A DNA stretch of 64,000 bases, taken from the NCBI GenBank assembly GCA_964631345.1, contig CAZVWE010000007.1:22871-86870 (forward strand). Reading direction: 5' to 3'. Origin of the DNA: MGBC163016 sp964631345 (lineage in GTDB: Bacteria > Actinomycetota > Coriobacteriia > Coriobacteriales > Eggerthellaceae). The notes beneath the pieces are model-generated. The model was not told where the DNA came from. It saw only the letters and a list, made by a program, of their open reading frames with translations, and did not search any database. The position numbers and the translations under genes were made by a program. Within the stretch, counting starts at the first letter, position 1; each line of letters starts with the position of its first letter. This document shows, piece by piece, positions 43,942 through 53,213 of this stretch.

Positions 43942-44541
43942 ATGGCTGATTATTTGCACAACGATAACACTTCTTGCGATTTTTCTGGAATGACTCCTGA
44001 TACCTGTGCTGTACTTGTGATTGACGAGCTTGGTGCCGTACGAGGTGGAGCACTAGAGGGCCTTCTGCTTGATCCGACATTAAACACAGATAAGATTATT
44101 CGTGCAGCTCGCAGTGCTTCGGTTCCAGTTATTTTTGCAAATGATGCGCATATCCCTGGAATTGATAGGGAACTTGAGCTTTGGGGAGAGCATGGAATTG
44201 CGGGCAGCGAAGCAGCTGCGATTTCTCCTGAGTTAACGCATGAAGACAGTGACTTTGTTATCGAGAAAAGACGTTATTCTGCGTTTTTCCAAACAGGAAT
44301 GCTTTTGCTTTTGCAGGAATTGGGTGTTAAATCGTTGATACTTTGCGGATTTGATACCAATATTTGCGTACAGCATACCGCAGCTGATGCCTACTTTAAC
44401 AACTTTGATATAGCGGTTGTGTCTGATGCTACAGCAACATTTCTTGTGGGAAATCAAGAAAATGGACTCAACTACATGAAGACTTGTTATGCCGCAAGAA
44501 TTGTTGACACATCTGAGGTACTTGATTTTTTGCATTCGTAA
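43942..44541 (+). CDS. Isochorismatase-family cysteine hydrolase
   Basis: Cytoplasmic hydrolase of the family holding nicotinamidases and other amidases. The Asp-Lys-Cys triad is visible in VLVIDELG, EKRRYSAF and GFDTNICVQHTA. It has 199 residues. The substrate cannot be read; the following flavoprotein gene is on the same strand 60 bp away, but co-function is only a guess. Confidence 0.88.
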   Translation: MADYLHNDNTSCDFSGMTPDTCAVLVIDELGAVRGGALEGLLLDPTLNTDKIIRAARSASVPVIFANDAHIPGIDRELELWGEHGIAGSEAAAISPELTHEDSDFVIEKRRYSAFFQTGMLLLLQELGVKSLILCGFDTNICVQHTAADAYFNNFDIAVVSDATATFLVGNQENGLNYMKTCYAARIVDTSEVLDFLHS

Positions 44542-44600
44542 CGTCTGTAAAGAATACTAGGGCGCGGAATTTAACTCAATTTTAAAAGGGGGTTAAAGCC

Positions 44601-46769
44601 ATGGGAAATTCCAACGACAATGTCTGTGACAATGGTACTTTTCGTGGGTTTGCAAAGGGAAAGTACGGAGATGTAGCTGTTGATGTAAAACTTGATTCCG
44701 GTGCGCTGACATCGGTTAAAGTTGTAGAACACCATGAGAATATAAATTACGCAAGTCTCGCTCTAGACTATATTCCATTGAAGATAGTTGAAGAGCAATC
44801 CCTTGATATAGATGTTGTTTCTGGAGCCACATACACGAGTAAAGCAATAATTGAAGCAGTTAAAGATGCCATTGATGGTTGTGATAGCGAAGTAAGTGAG
44901 TCTCTTAACGCGCTATGTCAAAAGCACACAGGTCAACCTTTAATACAACATATGAAACCTGGCGTCTATCGCGCTAAAGCACAAGGGAAGTGGGCTCCAA
45001 AAACTATCGATGGGGCACGTTTTAAAGCCGATCCAAATCCGGAGCTTTTAGAAGTTGAAGTAAGAGTGACAGAAGATGCTATCGAGGATGTCAAGCTAAT
45101 AAAGTGCACTGACAACGATCACTTCGTAAAGCCTGTCGTTGAAAAGATGATTCCATCTATTATCGAAAACCAAAGCGTGATGGTTGACGTTGTAACGGGA
45201 TCTACTTGTACATCCGCTGCTGTTTTGAAGGCAACAACCGATTGCCTAAAGCAGGCAGGGGCTGATATACGTGGCTTTTTGAATACGCCTCCTCGATCTA
45301 ATGAAGAAATTTTTGAGGAATGTGATGTATGTGTCGTTGGTGCAGGGCATGCTGGAACCGTTGCGGCTTTAATGGCACTAGAAAAAGGCGCAACTGTTCT
45401 TCTTCTTGAAAAAGCTGGGCGTTTAGGTGGGCGTGGCTTTTGCCCGTCGGGTGTAAGTGCTGCAGGCGCACAAATTGAAAAGGATGCAGGTATTACGCTT
45501 ACAGCGGATGATTTATATCGCCAGCTTTATGAAGAGACTGGTGGTCGTGCCAATAATCTTCTTATTAAGGCTGTAGCTGAAGATTCAGGGCCTATGGTGG
45601 ATTGGCTTATAGAACACGGTTTTCACGGAACACCACCTAAGCCGAATTCAAATCCAGATGAACAGTTCATGTGTGATTTTGGACGTGGTCAGGAAAAATT
45701 TGATGCGCTGTATGAAAACTACATTTTGCCAATGGGTGGCAAGATTATGCTTGAGACATCCGCATATGATTTGGTTATGGAAGACGGCAAAGTTGTAGGC
45801 GTTGAGGCGGTTCGCAAAGACGGCACTAAAGTACATATTAAATGCAAGGCAGCTATTGTTGGTACAGGTGGGTTTAGTGGCAACCCGGATCTTATGAAGA
45901 GATTGTGCTATAGCAACAACTTCTATGAGCGAGGGCTTACTACTCAATGTGCTGGTGATGGCATACTTATGGCGGAAAAAGTTGGTGCGCAATTAGGTCC
46001 TGAGATCATGCCGCATATGCAAGAGTATGCTGCAAATGCTGTTTGTAACTTTACGGATAACCTTATTAAGTACATCACCTATGGTGGATTTTTGACCGTA
46101 AACCTAGAAGGTAAGCGGTTCATGAATGAATGCTTAAATGTTGAGGATGCAATGGGGTCAGGATGCGCCTCGCTTCGCGTACAAGGTGGCGCATATTACT
46201 ACATAATTGATCAAAACCAAGTGGATATAATCCAAGAAAAAGGCATTGATGGATATTTTGATGGCAAGTTAGGTGAGTATTTAACTCAGTCTGTTGCCTC
46301 GCGCGCACTCGTGCCCATAGAGACTTTGCAGGAAAGCTTAGATGATGCGATTGCTAAGGGTCAGGCATGGAAGGCAACCTCTCCCGAAGAGCTAGCTGAA
46401 GCTATCGGTTTTGCTGATCCAAGCATTTTTGTTGAGACGTTTAATCGATATAACGAAATGTGTCGGAACAAAAATGACGAGGATTTCGGAAAGATTTCTC
46501 AAATGATGAACGAACATGTAGCGCCCATTTATGCCATCAAGTCTTGTATTCCTATTATGGGCACATTGGGTGGAGTGAAAGTTAATGAGCGCCTTGAAGC
46601 ATTAAATGGCGATGATGAAGCAATACCTGGCCTATATATTGTTGGCCAAGAGGGATCAGGATTCTACACATATCCATACTATTCAACACGTTGTGCCACA
46701 ACAACATATGCATATTGTTCGGGTAGACTCGCAGGTAAGTATGCAGCTGAATATATAAAGAATCGCTAA
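44601..46769 (+). CDS. Cytoplasmic flavoprotein reductase with two FMN-binding domains (fumarate reductase-like)
   Basis: Belongs to the flavocytochrome c/fumarate-urocanate-acrylate reductase family. Two N-terminal FMN_bind domains each carry a flavinylation motif, DVVSGAT (residues 71-77) and DVVTGST (196-202), so Thr77 and Thr202 are the expected covalent FMN sites. The FAD domain follows, with VVGAGHAGTVAAL at 245-257 and a long catalytic part ending PGLYIVGQEGSGFYTYP. No signal peptide, no haem motifs: it should work in the cytosol with a soluble donor such as NADH. An apbE gene faces it. The substrate is unknown. AAAGGGGG precedes the ATG. Confidence 0.9.
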   Translation: MGNSNDNVCDNGTFRGFAKGKYGDVAVDVKLDSGALTSVKVVEHHENINYASLALDYIPLKIVEEQSLDIDVVSGATYTSKAIIEAVKDAIDGCDSEVSESLNALCQKHTGQPLIQHMKPGVYRAKAQGKWAPKTIDGARFKADPNPELLEVEVRVTEDAIEDVKLIKCTDNDHFVKPVVEKMIPSIIENQSVMVDVVTGSTCTSAAVLKATTDCLKQAGADIRGFLNTPPRSNEEIFEECDVCVVGAGHAGTVAALMALEKGATVLLLEKAGRLGGRGFCPSGVSAAGAQIEKDAGITLTADDLYRQLYEETGGRANNLLIKAVAEDSGPMVDWLIEHGFHGTPPKPNSNPDEQFMCDFGRGQEKFDALYENYILPMGGKIMLETSAYDLVMEDGKVVGVEAVRKDGTKVHIKCKAAIVGTGGFSGNPDLMKRLCYSNNFYERGLTTQCAGDGILMAEKVGAQLGPEIMPHMQEYAANAVCNFTDNLIKYITYGGFLTVNLEGKRFMNECLNVEDAMGSGCASLRVQGGAYYYIIDQNQVDIIQEKGIDGYFDGKLGEYLTQSVASRALVPIETLQESLDDAIAKGQAWKATSPEELAEAIGFADPSIFVETFNRYNEMCRNKNDEDFGKISQMMNEHVAPIYAIKSCIPIMGTLGGVKVNERLEALNGDDEAIPGLYIVGQEGSGFYTYPYYSTRCATTTYAYCSGRLAGKYAAEYIKNR

Positions 46770-46804
46770 GTTTAATTCGTAATACTTCAAAGAAGGCGAA
46801 AATA

Positions 46805-47845
46805 TCAAAATACAATGATGCTTCCGTCTTCTTTGATATAGATTACCGATTTGATTTCTGGATGCTTTTTCATGAAATCTTTTGCGCCATCAATTCCTAT
46901 TGCTAAAAGTGTGGTTGAATAGCCTTCTGCGTCTAATGATTTGTCGCAAATAACGCTTACGCTAAGGGAATCGCAATTAATTGGCATGCCAGTTTTAGGA
47001 TTTAAAATATGGTGAAATAATCGGCCATCTAAAAAGAACATTCGCTCACTGATTCCGCTTGTCACAACGGAGCCGCTTGAAAGCTCAATTGCGGCAATAG
47101 ATTTTGTTGGGTCTATGTTTTGCCTGGGATCACGCAGGCCAATATTCCACTTTTGTCCGTTAGGTTTATTTCCATGAACAACAACATTTCCGCCCAAATT
47201 GAGTGAGAAATTCTCAATTCTTAACATTTTTAATATGCAAACCAACTCATCAGCGATGTAGCCTTTTGCAATTCCTCCTACATCAATCGATGAGTAGGGG
47301 TCTGTAAGGCGTGCAAAGAATTTCTTTGCACTGTGATGCCTCGAGTAGTTTTTCTCTGGGCTGTTTTGTATGTCATCGCTGTTGGTCTCTTTTAGCTGGA
47401 TATATTGCCAGTTAACATGGCATAATTCGCGTTGCAGTGCATCTGTGTCCGCAACTTTTGCTGCCTTGAAATCCCAAAGACGCATTAATGGTTGTATGGT
47501 TATGTCGAATACACCCTCGCTTGCATAGCAGTATTTAATTGCTGCGCTTAATAATTTATATGTGTGTTTATCAACATTTACCCATCTGCCTTTAGCGTCG
47601 TTCATAATTGAAATATCAGAATGTGAAATAGTCTTAGAGAAAAGTTGTTCGAACTTATTACATGCATTTTGCAATTGCTTTGCTGCATATAGGATTTCAG
47701 AAGCATCACCATATGCGCTAAACCATATACAAGTATCGAACGCAAAAAATGAAGCGCTGCTCTTGTCTTCGCTATTATTAGATGCCCTAAAGCTGAACGT
47801 ACTTAGTGCTTCGTTTTGAACCATTGAGTCTAATGCCTGTGCCAT
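46805..47845 (-). CDS. apbE: FAD:protein FMN transferase ApbE, without signal peptide
   Basis: Attaches FMN from FAD to a Thr or Ser in FMN_bind domains. Recognisable are the Mg/FAD regions VDVGGIAKGYIADEL, SLNLGGNVVVHG, SSGSVVTSGISERMF and HHILNPKTGMP. Most ApbE proteins are lipoproteins acting outside; this one has no signal, so it suits the cytosolic reductase that ends 35 bp away on the other strand. It has 346 residues. The start is not firm, as no clear ribosome site precedes the first ATG. Confidence 0.92.
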   Translation of the reverse strand: MAQALDSMVQNEALSTFSFRASNNSEDKSSASFFAFDTCIWFSAYGDASEILYAAKQLQNACNKFEQLFSKTISHSDISIMNDAKGRWVNVDKHTYKLLSAAIKYCYASEGVFDITIQPLMRLWDFKAAKVADTDALQRELCHVNWQYIQLKETNSDDIQNSPEKNYSRHHSAKKFFARLTDPYSSIDVGGIAKGYIADELVCILKMLRIENFSLNLGGNVVVHGNKPNGQKWNIGLRDPRQNIDPTKSIAAIELSSGSVVTSGISERMFFLDGRLFHHILNPKTGMPINCDSLSVSVICDKSLDAEGYSTTLLAIGIDGAKDFMKKHPEIKSVIYIKEDGSIIVF

Positions 47846-47947
47846 AGGTTTATTGTAAGGTTGTTTTTCGAAGAGGTCTATCTATGGCAATTGTCATCTA
47901 TACCTTGACGGTATTTTAGAGTAGTGCTTTTGGCATAGAGGAGATAT

Positions 47948-48015
47948 AAAGAAGGCACCCGGTGTGAACTAGACTTCAAAAGTGAAAACCTAGTTCAGCG
48001 TGGATGCCTTCTTTT
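47948..48015 (-). terminator. Terminator after the molybdopterin enzyme
   Basis: Long hairpin: AAAGAAGGCA with TGCCTTCTTT (47948-47957 and 48005-48014) and inner TGAACTAG with CTAGTTCA (47965-47972 and 47990-47997). T-rich sequence follows in both directions; it ends the gene at 48066 before apbE. Confidence 0.8.
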
Positions 48016-48065
48016 ATTATGACGAACCCTACTAATTCGTCATATATCTTGCTATCGCTCGCTTG

Positions 48066-50465
48066 TTATTCGCACTTATAAGGCTCTCCTGCCTCGATAC
48101 GTTCGCGTTGAACCTCGTAGCTAAACTTATAAGGTTCACTTTGAGCAAGCTGAGCAAGCGAATTGGGAGTTGGCGCCTCAAGTGGCTTGTATACGTCTGG
48201 ATCAGAATCGCCTGCTTCGTATCCATCGACTTTACTAATGCGGCAAAGTAGATTTTTGTACGGAGCGCCATATCCAAGTTTTCCGACCTTAAAGCCTGGA
48301 AGCAATTTATTGATGTTGGATTTCCAAGTTCCATAAAGCCCAGGTGCCTCAGGGTCATCTTCTGGATACCACCATCCATGTGTTGCATGGATAACACGTG
48401 GTTCAACCTCTTTGCTTACTCTTGCGCGTTCGACACATTTGCCATAGAGGTTTTCTATCAAGACATAATCACCGTCATTGATGCCATATTCTTTGGCAGT
48501 CTCAGGATGAATGGTCACAAGAGGATCCGGTGTTATAGCTCTAAGCGATGGAATTTGCCTGTGCTCTGTATGGAATGAGGCATAATCACGCCCACCTGTT
48601 GTAAGTACCAAAGGATACTTTTCATAAATCTCAGGAGTGCTATAAGGGCTCATTGCGGGTTCCATGAAATATGGAAGAGGATCTTCACCAAAGTCCTCAT
48701 AAATTGATGAACAGACTTCGATGAGTCCTGTTGGGGTATTAAATCCTGGCTGTCCATCTGGGCGCAACATACCCTTTTCGTATTTGTAATATTCAAATGG
48801 CTGCTGGAATACTACTTGCTCTTTGAGTTCCTTGAAACCCCAGTCATACTGAGTATGAATTTGAGCATCGAAGAATTCCTCAACGCTGTCCCACGGCCAT
48901 GCCTCTGGATTAAGTCTTTTGCCTACAATAAGCGCAATCTCTAAGTCGGATTTCATCTCACCAGGATCAAGGGCTGCATTCATGGCGCCCAAGAAATGCG
49001 TATTGCGTCCGAAATGAGGCATAACAACACCATCGTGCTCTGCAAATCCACTTACAGGAAGTACTAGATCGCACAATCCCATGATTGTAGGAGTCATGAA
49101 ACAATCCTGAGCAGCGTTAAAGTCCATCTTCATGAATGCTTGATACCAACGCTCTGGCTCTGCGCCCATGCAAGGAGCGATAGGATTAGATGCATAAAAG
49201 TAGACCATATGGAATGCATACGGGTCTTCGGTTTCCATAACTTCAAGAATTTCATCAGGATGTGCATATACACCGGTTGCAAAAGCGGGGTGCTTTTCTT
49301 TTGCATCGATGCGTTTTGCAACAACATCGGGGTCAACGCAGTTGAGCGTTTCGTATGTCCATTTACCCATGAAGCTGTTTGGTAGCGCAAGAGTGATGCC
49401 ACCAGGAACATCCATGTATCCACAAATTGCACCGAGTGCCAAAATTTCTTGGCCAACCTGAGCGCCGTTTTGCATCTGATCAACTGCTAATCCCCACATG
49501 ATAGATGAAGGAGCATTCGTTGCGAACGCACGAGCAGCGCCACGGATGACATCTGCTGGAACCCATGAGATCTCAGATGCCCACTCAGGCGTTGCATCTT
49601 TAACGCGCTCTGCTAGTTCGTCGAGACCATAGACCCATTTATCGCAGAATTCGTGGTTGTATAGATCCTCTGTGATGATGACATTTAGAAGCGCCATACC
49701 AACTGCTGAGTCTGTGCCAGGGCGCAGATGAATGTGATATTCCGCACGTGCAGCTAACCATGTTAGACGTGGATCTACAACGATCAGTTTGCTTCCGCGT
49801 TTCATTAAATCGATGATTGCATGTCCAAAGAATCCATCGGGGTTTGACTGAAGCGGACTTTTACCCCAAAGCATTATGTATTTAGGTACAACAAAGCGCT
49901 CGTCGTCATATCTGTCAGGGAAGAATGCAGCGTAGTCTAACTCGGGATATCCAGCGCCAAGCATATAGTCAGCAACAACAGTACGTGGGCCATAACATGA
50001 GTTGCCAGAAAGCGCCTGCGCTGAATTTGATGTCTTGAAAACTGCTTGCGCCATTGCTGGTGCATAGAAAGTTGATTCACGGCCTGTACCTTTAAAGACA
50101 GCAATTGTCTCTGCACCATATGTATCCCATATGTGGCGAACTTCGCCTTCCAGGATATCAAGGGCTTCATCCCAAGTGATGCGTTCCCACTTATCCCTAC
50201 CGCGATCCTCTTTTGCGCGTTTCATTGGATACTTGATACGATCCGGATGATTGAGGAATTCACCGAGTGCTAAGCATCTTGGGCAGAGTCTTCCTTGGGT
50301 GATAGGGTGATCTGGGTCGCCTTCAACCTTTACAAAATTGCCTTCCTTATCGGTCGTGATTATGAGTCCACATCCGACTGGGTGGCATCCTGGAGGTGAC
50401 CAAGCACATGTGCGTGTTTTAATGAAACCGTCTTCCTCGACTCTCCATTCCTTGCCTGTTGTCAT
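48066..50465 (-). CDS. Molybdopterin oxidoreductase (DMSO-reductase family), orphan catalytic subunit
   Basis: Bis-MGD enzyme of 799 residues. The N-terminal iron-sulfur region has Cys20, Cys27, Cys32 and Cys61/Cys64 (around SPPGCHPVGCGL and GRLCPRC), a spacing unlike the usual Cx2Cx3C. Family regions VVDPRLTW and HGWWYPEDDP follow. Cys158 in SGNSCYGPRT sits where the Mo ligand is expected. No Tat signal is seen and no iron-sulfur or membrane-anchor subunit is adjacent, as in several Eggerthella dehydroxylases and in acetylene hydratase. The substrate is not known. GAGGAA precedes the ATG; a likely regulated promoter lies upstream. Confidence 0.88.
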   Translation of the reverse strand: MTTGKEWRVEEDGFIKTRTCAWSPPGCHPVGCGLIITTDKEGNFVKVEGDPDHPITQGRLCPRCLALGEFLNHPDRIKYPMKRAKEDRGRDKWERITWDEALDILEGEVRHIWDTYGAETIAVFKGTGRESTFYAPAMAQAVFKTSNSAQALSGNSCYGPRTVVADYMLGAGYPELDYAAFFPDRYDDERFVVPKYIMLWGKSPLQSNPDGFFGHAIIDLMKRGSKLIVVDPRLTWLAARAEYHIHLRPGTDSAVGMALLNVIITEDLYNHEFCDKWVYGLDELAERVKDATPEWASEISWVPADVIRGAARAFATNAPSSIMWGLAVDQMQNGAQVGQEILALGAICGYMDVPGGITLALPNSFMGKWTYETLNCVDPDVVAKRIDAKEKHPAFATGVYAHPDEILEVMETEDPYAFHMVYFYASNPIAPCMGAEPERWYQAFMKMDFNAAQDCFMTPTIMGLCDLVLPVSGFAEHDGVVMPHFGRNTHFLGAMNAALDPGEMKSDLEIALIVGKRLNPEAWPWDSVEEFFDAQIHTQYDWGFKELKEQVVFQQPFEYYKYEKGMLRPDGQPGFNTPTGLIEVCSSIYEDFGEDPLPYFMEPAMSPYSTPEIYEKYPLVLTTGGRDYASFHTEHRQIPSLRAITPDPLVTIHPETAKEYGINDGDYVLIENLYGKCVERARVSKEVEPRVIHATHGWWYPEDDPEAPGLYGTWKSNINKLLPGFKVGKLGYGAPYKNLLCRISKVDGYEAGDSDPDVYKPLEAPTPNSLAQLAQSEPYKFSYEVQRERIEAGEPYKCE

Positions 50466-50570
50466 ACATGTTCCTCGCTTTCTCTCGCATGACCTCTACA
50501 TAATCAACCGATCAATTAGAGTCAGTTTTGACCTTGAACTTGGGATAACAATGAAGTTCTGGTGATCGAG

Positions 50571-50602
50571 TGCATCCATATAGATGCATTTATCCAAGTC
50601 AA
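50571..50602 (-). promoter_or_regulatory. Promoter with overlapping palindrome for the molybdopterin enzyme
   Basis: On the minus strand, TTGACT (50597-50602) and TATGGA (50575-50580) are 16 bp apart. The inverted repeat TGCATC-N6-GATGCA (50571-50588) covers the -10 element, a good place for a repressor. The rest of the 309-bp divergent gap (50466-50774) shows only an isolated TTGACA at 50664 on the plus strand without a well-placed -10. Confidence 0.45.
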
Positions 50603-50774
50603 TATCTTAACGAGAGAAGCTACATATACCTACTGTTCGAGTCTACAATTTCATGCTCGATTATTGACACGATCGTATAGGTTAAGATTGGAAATTAAGC
50701 TTGAGGTGAGCTTAGTGTTTTGGATCACGTTTAGTGATTGAAATGCTTTCTATTTGAGAAACGCAGGGTAGAGA

Positions 50775-51257
50775 ATGAAAAAGGTAGGATTCGCGCGATC
50801 AACATGGCGAAAAGCTAAGGAATTTCAAGAAGGTATTGAGGCTCTGTCACATGAAATTCCGCTAGGAGTCGTACGGGCTTATCTTGCAAGTGGTGAGCAG
50901 TTGTCGCAGATAACAGATACATTGCGCCTGCAGATAGATAAGTTACAGTCTCTTCGTAAATCGGGTATTTCAGGTGAGATGCAGTATGTTAAAGCGCAGG
51001 TAAAGCTTAATTCTCAGAGATATCCCTTGATGTTTGAGGAGGCACTTGCGGCACTTGATTTATCCGATGAAGACGGTGTACTTCGTCGCGCTGCTTCAGC
51101 AGGAGAGTTGACTGCTGAAGCTCTGCTTGGTGATGCGGTTGTTTCTGGGGAGGACATTCGTCTTGGTTTTCCGCAGACAGTTTATGAACTTGCGCCAAGT
51201 TTACAAGTGTATAAATACTTCATGTGGATGTCTCAACATGAATTGTCCGAAGAATAA
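50775..51257 (+). CDS. Protein of unknown function, 160 residues
   Basis: Not recognised. It is soluble, with no signal or membrane segment; the N-terminus is basic (KKVGFARSTWRKAKEF) and the rest predicted by eye to be mainly helical, with a heptad-like stretch around residues 40-60 (LSQITDTLRLQIDKLQSL). It opens a run of three plus-strand genes with a binding lipoprotein and an ATP-grasp enzyme, and is divergent from the molybdopterin gene, so it could regulate or assist either. Confidence 0.65.
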   Translation: MKKVGFARSTWRKAKEFQEGIEALSHEIPLGVVRAYLASGEQLSQITDTLRLQIDKLQSLRKSGISGEMQYVKAQVKLNSQRYPLMFEEALAALDLSDEDGVLRRAASAGELTAEALLGDAVVSGEDIRLGFPQTVYELAPSLQVYKYFMWMSQHELSEE

Positions 51258-51293
51258 AGTTCTATTCAATCGATACAGTAGGGAAACAGACTA

Positions 51294-52136
51294 ATGAAAT
51301 TAAAGTTAAAGAAAATTGTAGGGATTGCCGCTGGAATCTGCTTAGTTGTCACTTTAGGACTTACAGGATGTGGAGGCCAACAGGCTACACAAAATGCTTC
51401 TTCTGATGAAAAACCGGTACTAACGGTTGCTATGGAGCTTGCATATCCACCATTTGAAACGAAGGATGAAGCAGGAAATCCTGAAGGAATAGCTGTTGAT
51501 TTTATGCAGGATTTTGCTGACGAATATGGCTATGACTTAGTTATAGAGAACACGGCATGGGATGGGCTCATTCCGTCTTTGCAGACCGATAAGGCTGATT
51601 GCGTAATTTCTTCGATGACTATCACCGATGAGCGTAAGGCATCCGTTGATTTCTCTGATCCCTATGCAATGGCGCAACTAGCGATTCTAGCTAATGCTGA
51701 TTCACAGATTGTTTCTGTAGATGACCTTAATCAGCCGGGAAAGAAAGTGGCAGTAAAAACGGGATCAACTGGGGATGTATATGCCACCAAAAATCTTACG
51801 CAGGCTCAAATTGTGCGCTTATCAGATGAGAGCGCATGTGTAACAGAGGTTGTACAGGGGAAAGCTGATGGCTTTTTGTATGATCAGCTGACTATCTATC
51901 GCAACAATTTGGCGAATCCTGATACGACAGATGCAGTGTTTATTCCGTTCCAAGATCCTGAGGAATGGGGGATTGCTGTGAAAAAGGGGAATACCGAATT
52001 GCTCGATCAACTGAATGCGTTCATCGCTCAGTCTAAAGAAGATGGAGAATTTGACCGACTTACCGAGAAGTATCTTTCTGAAGAAAAGAAAGCCTTTGAC
52101 GAACACTCCTTCAAATGGTTTTTTGATTTTGAATAA
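51294..52136 (+). CDS. Amino-acid-type solute-binding lipoprotein (family 3)
   Basis: Lipoprotein with lipobox LTGC at about residue 26. The binding domain is family 3: LTVAMELAYPPFETKDEAGN, GIAVDFMQDFADEYGYDL and an SSMTITDERKASVDFSDPY region typical of polar amino-acid binders. It has 280 residues. No permease or ATPase is near. The next gene is an ATP-grasp enzyme, so the bound amino acid might be its substrate, but that is inference. Confidence 0.88.
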   Translation: MKLKLKKIVGIAAGICLVVTLGLTGCGGQQATQNASSDEKPVLTVAMELAYPPFETKDEAGNPEGIAVDFMQDFADEYGYDLVIENTAWDGLIPSLQTDKADCVISSMTITDERKASVDFSDPYAMAQLAILANADSQIVSVDDLNQPGKKVAVKTGSTGDVYATKNLTQAQIVRLSDESACVTEVVQGKADGFLYDQLTIYRNNLANPDTTDAVFIPFQDPEEWGIAVKKGNTELLDQLNAFIAQSKEDGEFDRLTEKYLSEEKKAFDEHSFKWFFDFE

Positions 52137-52174
52137 AGTAGCGGTAATAAAGTAGAGGTAATAAAGCAGCGACA
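52133..52174. repeat. Three 14-bp tandem repeats at the end of the lipoprotein gene
   Basis: AATAAAGTAGCGGT (52133-52146), AATAAAGTAGAGGT (52147-52160) and AATAAAGCAGCGAC (52161-52174). The first unit contains the stop codon of the upstream gene. Confidence 0.75.
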
Positions 52175-52196
52175 TTGTGATGAAGCGAATACGGCT

Positions 52197-53087
52197 ATGA
52201 CAGAAAATACAAAAGAAGGATTGCGTATTGGAGTGCTCTTCGAATCGGATGAATGGTCTGATCACAAGTTATGCTCTGAAATTAAAAAAGTGCTAGCTCA
52301 AAGTACAGAAGTTGCAGGCAAGGCTTGTCTAATTAACATGGAAGACGAAGATGCTTATGACCAAGCGCTACGCTGTGATGCTCTTGTTAGTCGTGTGTTT
52401 GCGAGTGCTCAATTCAGAGGACATCAAACTTCACTTGAGCGCGTCGCTATGCTTTTAGAAGATGCTCAAAAACAAGGTATTCTCGTTTTAAATCCGCCGT
52501 GTGCTCATAGTTTTGAAATCAGCAAGGATGCTTCGACAAAGGCACTTGCCCGTGCTGGTATCTTGGTTCCAAAAGTGTATGGGTGCGCGCATGCATCAGA
52601 GCTGAATCCGGCTGTTTTTCATTACCCTTGCATAATTAAGCCAGATTGTGGAGGAAGGACTACTCATACATTTCTTGCCAGAAGTGTCGAGGAGGCAAGT
52701 ATGTGGCTAGCAGATGCTCCCGATATTGTATTTATTGTAGAGGAATACCTTTTTCCCGAACGTGGCTATATTACGCGTGTGGAGATCGTTGGCGGAGAGC
52801 CTACGCTTGTCATTAAACGCAGTGTGACAGAAACCGGACTATCAGCATATCGGCTGGGGTCGGTTTATGAAATGTATGACGATTGTCCAGAGGAGATTCT
52901 TGATATGGCGAGACAGGCTGCCAAGACGCTTGGATTTGTTTTTGGGAGCTTTGATATCATTGAACGGGATGAAGGCGCATTTTTTATTGACGCAAATAGT
53001 GTGTCGAATGTCTCTGAAGATTGTACCGAGTTGTTTGGATATGACTTAATGCGTGCTCATGCAGATGAGATAGTCCGTCGTTTATAA
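52197..53087 (+). CDS. ATP-grasp ligase-like protein
   Basis: Resembles the D-Ala-D-Ala ligase/RimK branch of ATP-grasp enzymes, which join a carboxylate to an amine using ATP. NPPCAHSFEISKDAS begins the central domain; PCIIKPDCGGR is the ATP-binding lysine region and glycine-rich loop; IDANSVSNVSED supplies the Asp/Asn metal ligands. It has 296 residues, no signal. The substrate is unknown; the neighbour suggests an amino acid. A strong terminator follows. Confidence 0.75.
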   Translation: MTENTKEGLRIGVLFESDEWSDHKLCSEIKKVLAQSTEVAGKACLINMEDEDAYDQALRCDALVSRVFASAQFRGHQTSLERVAMLLEDAQKQGILVLNPPCAHSFEISKDASTKALARAGILVPKVYGCAHASELNPAVFHYPCIIKPDCGGRTTHTFLARSVEEASMWLADAPDIVFIVEEYLFPERGYITRVEIVGGEPTLVIKRSVTETGLSAYRLGSVYEMYDDCPEEILDMARQAAKTLGFVFGSFDIIERDEGAFFIDANSVSNVSEDCTELFGYDLMRAHADEIVRRL

Positions 53088-53152
53088 CACGCGTTTCTTA
53101 ATGCATGTTATTGCATGGTATCCGCATATTCAGCATCTAGCTAAAAGTATGC

Positions 53153-53194
53153 AAAGAGGCAGGGAATTGACCTGCGTTTCCTGCCTCTTTTAAC
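53153..53194. terminator. Bidirectional terminator between the ATP-grasp and MmgE/PrpD genes
   Basis: AAAGAGGCAGG (53153-53163) pairs with CCTGCCTCTTT (53180-53190), with T-rich flanks on both strands. The genes are convergent, so it can serve both. Confidence 0.85.
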
Positions 53195-53213
53195 TCTTTT
53201 GCTACTTTGAGGG

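Noticed and set aside
50664..50688. A plus-strand promoter TTGACA ... TAAGAT
   Set aside because: The spacer is only 13 bp, too short for a normal promoter.
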